From the NCBI RefSeq assembly GCF_019693445.1, contig NZ_JAHRBL010000027.1, positions 1 to 29,180 of the forward strand: a DNA stretch of 29,180 bases, written 5' to 3'. A program made the position numbers and the translations under genes. Source of the stretch: Deinococcus aquaedulcis (GTDB taxonomy: Bacteria > Deinococcota > Deinococci > Deinococcales > Deinococcaceae). The notes beneath the pieces were generated by a model. The model had not been told where the DNA came from. It saw only the letters and a list, made by a program, of their open reading frames with translations, and did no database searches. Position 1 is the first letter of the stretch. The number at the start of each line of letters is the position of its first letter. Below, in pieces: positions 27,154 through 29,180 of the stretch.

Positions 27154-28359
27154 ATCATCAGTGTAGGAACAGAACTGCTGTTCGGCGAAATTGTCGACAG
27201 CAACGCGGCGTTCCTGGCCCGTGAACTGGCCGGGCGCGGCGTGACCCTGCACCGCAAAACTGTGCTGGGCGACAACCTTGAGCGCCTGACCGCTGCCATT
27301 CACACCGCCCTTAGCCGCGCCGACCTGCTGCTGCTGGGCGGCGGCCTGGGCCCCACCGACGACGACCTGACGCGCGAGGCGGTGGCCGCCGCGCTGCAGG
27401 AAACCCCCACAGAAGATCCCGAACTCCTGGCGTGGCTGCGCGGCCTGTACGACTCGCGCGGGCGCACCATGCCCGAGATCAACCGCAAGCAGGCGTGGCT
27501 GATTCCCTCGGCCCAGGCCCTGCCCAACCCGGTGGGGACGGCGCCGGGCTGGTTTGTTCGCACCACCTGGCAAGGGCAGGAGCGGCTGATTGTGGCCCTG
27601 CCCGGCCCCCCCCGCGAGATGCAGAAGATGTGGCGCGAACAGGTGCTGCCCCGCCTGCCGCTGCCCAGCGCCACGTTACTGCACACCACCATTCACACCC
27701 AGGGCATTGGCGAGAGCAATATCGCTGAGCTGCTGGGCGACCTGACCCGGCAGCCCAACCCCAGCGTGGCCACCTACGCCCGCCGCACCGGCGTGGACGT
27801 GCGCGTGGCCGCCAGCGCCCCCAGCGACGCCGAAGCCCAGGCCCTGCTGCACCCCGTGCGCGAGCAGGTGCGCGCGGCCCTGAAAAAGTGGACCTGGGGC
27901 GAGGACGACCAGACCCTACCGGGCGCCGTGCAAACGGCCCTGGGCGGGCGCGCCCTGGGCGTCATTGAAGCCGGCAGTGGCGGCGTCCTGTGCACCCTGC
28001 TGGCTGATCAGGCGGGCTTTCTGGACGCCGCCGTGACCCAGGACCACCGCCGCCTGATCACCCTGGGCCTCACCCCGGTCACCCTGCAGGATCAGGGCCT
28101 CTACAGCGAGCAGGCCGCGCGTGAACTGGCCGCCGGCGCCCGCGAGCACCTGGGCGCGCAGGTGGGGCTGGCGGTGGTGGCCTGCACCCACGGCGAGGGC
28201 GCCGGGCAGACCCACGCCGCGCTGGATACCGGCGAGGGCGAAGTGCGGACCCTCAGCCTTAACTGGCCCGGCGACGCGGCACAGGTGCGTGACCGCGCGG
28301 CCGTCTCGGCACTGGGGCTTGCCCTGCGGGGCCTGCGGCCCGGAGGATGGTCGGCGTGA
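27139..28359 (+). CDS. cinA: competence/damage-inducible protein CinA
   Basis: The protein has 406 residues. The N-terminal molybdopterin-binding-like/COG1058 domain is intact: AEIISVGTELLFGEIVDSNAAFLAREL, then LLLLGGGLGPTDDDLTREAVA and the VALPGPPREMQKMW block. This domain has ADP-ribose pyrophosphatase activity in relatives. The C-terminal domain corresponds to PncC (NMN deamidase). Its usual ESCTGG active-site motif reads EAGSGG (277-282) here, and the later GIAGP motif reads CTHGEG, so deamidase activity is doubtful. The start is ATG 27139 (GAGG 5 nt upstream). The gene is first in the operon with thpR and recA and overlaps thpR by 4 nt. Confidence 0.95.
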   Translation: MPIAEIISVGTELLFGEIVDSNAAFLARELAGRGVTLHRKTVLGDNLERLTAAIHTALSRADLLLLGGGLGPTDDDLTREAVAAALQETPTEDPELLAWLRGLYDSRGRTMPEINRKQAWLIPSAQALPNPVGTAPGWFVRTTWQGQERLIVALPGPPREMQKMWREQVLPRLPLPSATLLHTTIHTQGIGESNIAELLGDLTRQPNPSVATYARRTGVDVRVAASAPSDAEAQALLHPVREQVRAALKKWTWGEDDQTLPGAVQTALGGRALGVIEAGSGGVLCTLLADQAGFLDAAVTQDHRRLITLGLTPVTLQDQGLYSEQAARELAAGAREHLGAQVGLAVVACTHGEGAGQTHAALDTGEGEVRTLSLNWPGDAAQVRDRAAVSALGLALRGLRPGGWSA

Positions 28360-29018
28360 AGGTCAAACCTGCCCCCCGCCGACCCGCCCCCCCCAAGGGG
28401 CCATCCCCGGCCGAACCCCACACCCCCAGCACCCTGCGCCTGTTCTATGCCCTGAAGGTACCCGCCACGCTGGCGCCCCCCCTGCAGGAAGCCCAGGGCA
28501 AGCTGCGCGGCAACTGGCGCCCTGTACCGGCCGAGCAGTTCCACGTGACCCTGGCCTACCTGCCCGCCGTGCCGCCCGCACGCGTGGACGACCTCAAGCG
28601 CCTGGGGGCCCAGCTGACCCAGGACCTGCCCCCACTGCACCTGAAGCTGCGCGGCACCGGCTACTTTCCCAACGAAGGCAGCCCCCGCGTGTGGTTCGTG
28701 AAGGTGGAGGGCGAGGGCCTGAACGAGCTGGCCGCCGCCCTGCGCGCTGGCCTGCAGGCGCTGGGCGTGGAGACTGACGACCTGCCCTTCAAGGCGCACG
28801 TCACTCTGGCGCGCAAGAAGGGCCCGGCGCCGCGCGTGCCGCCCCTGCTGTTCTCGCAGGGCTGGCAGGCGCCGCAGGTCACGCTCTACCGCTCCATCCT
28901 GCGCAAAACCGGACCCATTCACGAGACCGTCAGCACCTTCCGTCTGCGCGGCGCACCCGTGGCCGCCTCTGAAGCCGCCCCCACTTCCCCGGACCCCAGT
29001 ACCCAGGAGACCCCATGA
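28356..29018 (+). CDS. thpR: RNA 2',3'-cyclic phosphodiesterase / 2'-5' RNA ligase (2H family)
   Basis: The protein has 220 residues from GTG 28356. After a Pro-rich N-terminal tail it has the two 2H-family catalytic motifs, QFHVTLAYL (about 70) and [11 protein letters not shown] (about 150), each with the H-x-T-x core. The family opens 2',3'-cyclic phosphates on RNA or joins 2'-5' RNA ends. GTG 28356 shares GTGA with the cinA stop and has GGAGG at 28342-28346 with 9-nt spacing. An ATG at 28347 directly abuts the GGAGG and is less likely. Its stop overlaps the recA ATG (ATGA). Deinococcus recA operons carry this gene in the same place. Confidence 0.93.
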   Translation: MKVKPAPRRPAPPKGPSPAEPHTPSTLRLFYALKVPATLAPPLQEAQGKLRGNWRPVPAEQFHVTLAYLPAVPPARVDDLKRLGAQLTQDLPPLHLKLRGTGYFPNEGSPRVWFVKVEGEGLNELAAALRAGLQALGVETDDLPFKAHVTLARKKGPAPRVPPLLFSQGWQAPQVTLYRSILRKTGPIHETVSTFRLRGAPVAASEAAPTSPDPSTQETP

Positions 29019-29180
29019 GCAAAGAAAAAGAGCTGAACACGACCCCCGCCGACGCGAAGGAGCGGGCGAAAGCGATCGAAACGGCGATGAGCCAGATCGA
29101 GAAGGCGTTTGGCAAGGGCTCGATCATGAAGCTGGGCGCCGAGAGCAAGCTCGACGTCCAGGCCGTCTCCACCGGCAGCC
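29015..29180 (+). CDS. recA: recombinase RecA (5' part, runs off the window)
   Basis: Fifty-five codons are visible: [21 protein letters not shown]..., then the diagnostic RecA N-terminal block [20 protein letters not shown] and the start of the strand leading to the ATPase core. RecA forms filaments on single-stranded DNA, pairs homologous strands and drives repair after radiation damage. ATG 29015 overlaps the thpR stop in ATGA, and AGGAGA lies at 29005-29010. The rest is beyond the window. Confidence 0.97.
   Translation, partial: MSKEKELNTTPADAKERAKAIETAMSQIEKAFGKGSIMKLGAESKLDVQAVSTGS

Overview
The window is GC-rich chromosomal DNA from a Deinococcus-type bacterium. The main evidence is the right-hand gene order cinA – 2H RNA ligase/phosphodiesterase (thpR/ligT) – recA, joined by 4-nt stop/start overlaps, which is the arrangement known from Deinococcus. 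Supporting evidence is a HpcH/CitE-type lyase, a RIO kinase, a nicotinamide phosphoribosyltransferase, interspersed structured intergenic repeats, and many genes whose -10 box lies only 5-7 nt before the start codon, as expected for leaderless mRNAs.

Layout. (1) 1-2760 is a pile-up of insertion sequences. It holds the 3' tail of one IS630-family transposase, a convergent IS630 transposase split by an A8 slippery run (-1 frameshift), and a complete IS4-family element with perfect 18-bp inverted repeats and a 9-bp target duplication. The IS4 element sits inside an IS3-family transposase fragment. (2) 2887-7604 holds a minus-strand lipoprotein with a G8 domain and beta-helix (CEMIP/TMEM2-like), divergent from a NAMPT–macro-domain operon (NAD salvage plus ADP-ribose binding). 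(3) 7692-12343 is the minus-strand phenylalanyl-tRNA synthetase locus. It has a putative leader peptide and terminator hairpin, pheS, a fused DUF–Nudix gene with its own internal ribosome site, a small opposing ORF, then pheT. (4) 12446-15374 holds a lamin-tail lipoprotein and a CvrA/NhaP2-type cation/proton antiporter. (5) 15388-20741 holds a frameshifted DUF6210-like gene, glyA, a GAF–HD-GYP protein, an NMT1/ThiY-like periplasmic binding protein, a previously easy-to-miss 39-codon ORF and a RIO kinase. (6) 20742-26403 holds a CitE-like lyase, a small conserved-looking protein, ilvA behind a putative attenuator, a small hypothetical, a GNAT acetyltransferase and a membrane-anchored SRPBCC protein. 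These are interspersed with two copies of a ~155-175-bp structured repeat and two inverted copies of a ~120-130-bp TA-flanked MITE-like repeat. (7) 26404-27138 is repeat-rich non-coding DNA, followed by the cinA–thpR–recA DNA-repair operon, which runs off the window in recA.

The most interesting regulatory signal is a repeated design seen at pheS and ilvA: a -10 box, a leaderless short ORF containing the relevant amino-acid codons (Phe-Phe; Ile-Leu), a GC-rich hairpin with a T-rich tail, then the gene. Metabolically, NAMPT makes NMN, while the C-terminal NMN-deamidase domain of CinA in the same window has a degraded active-site motif. No tRNA, rRNA or CRISPR array was seen.
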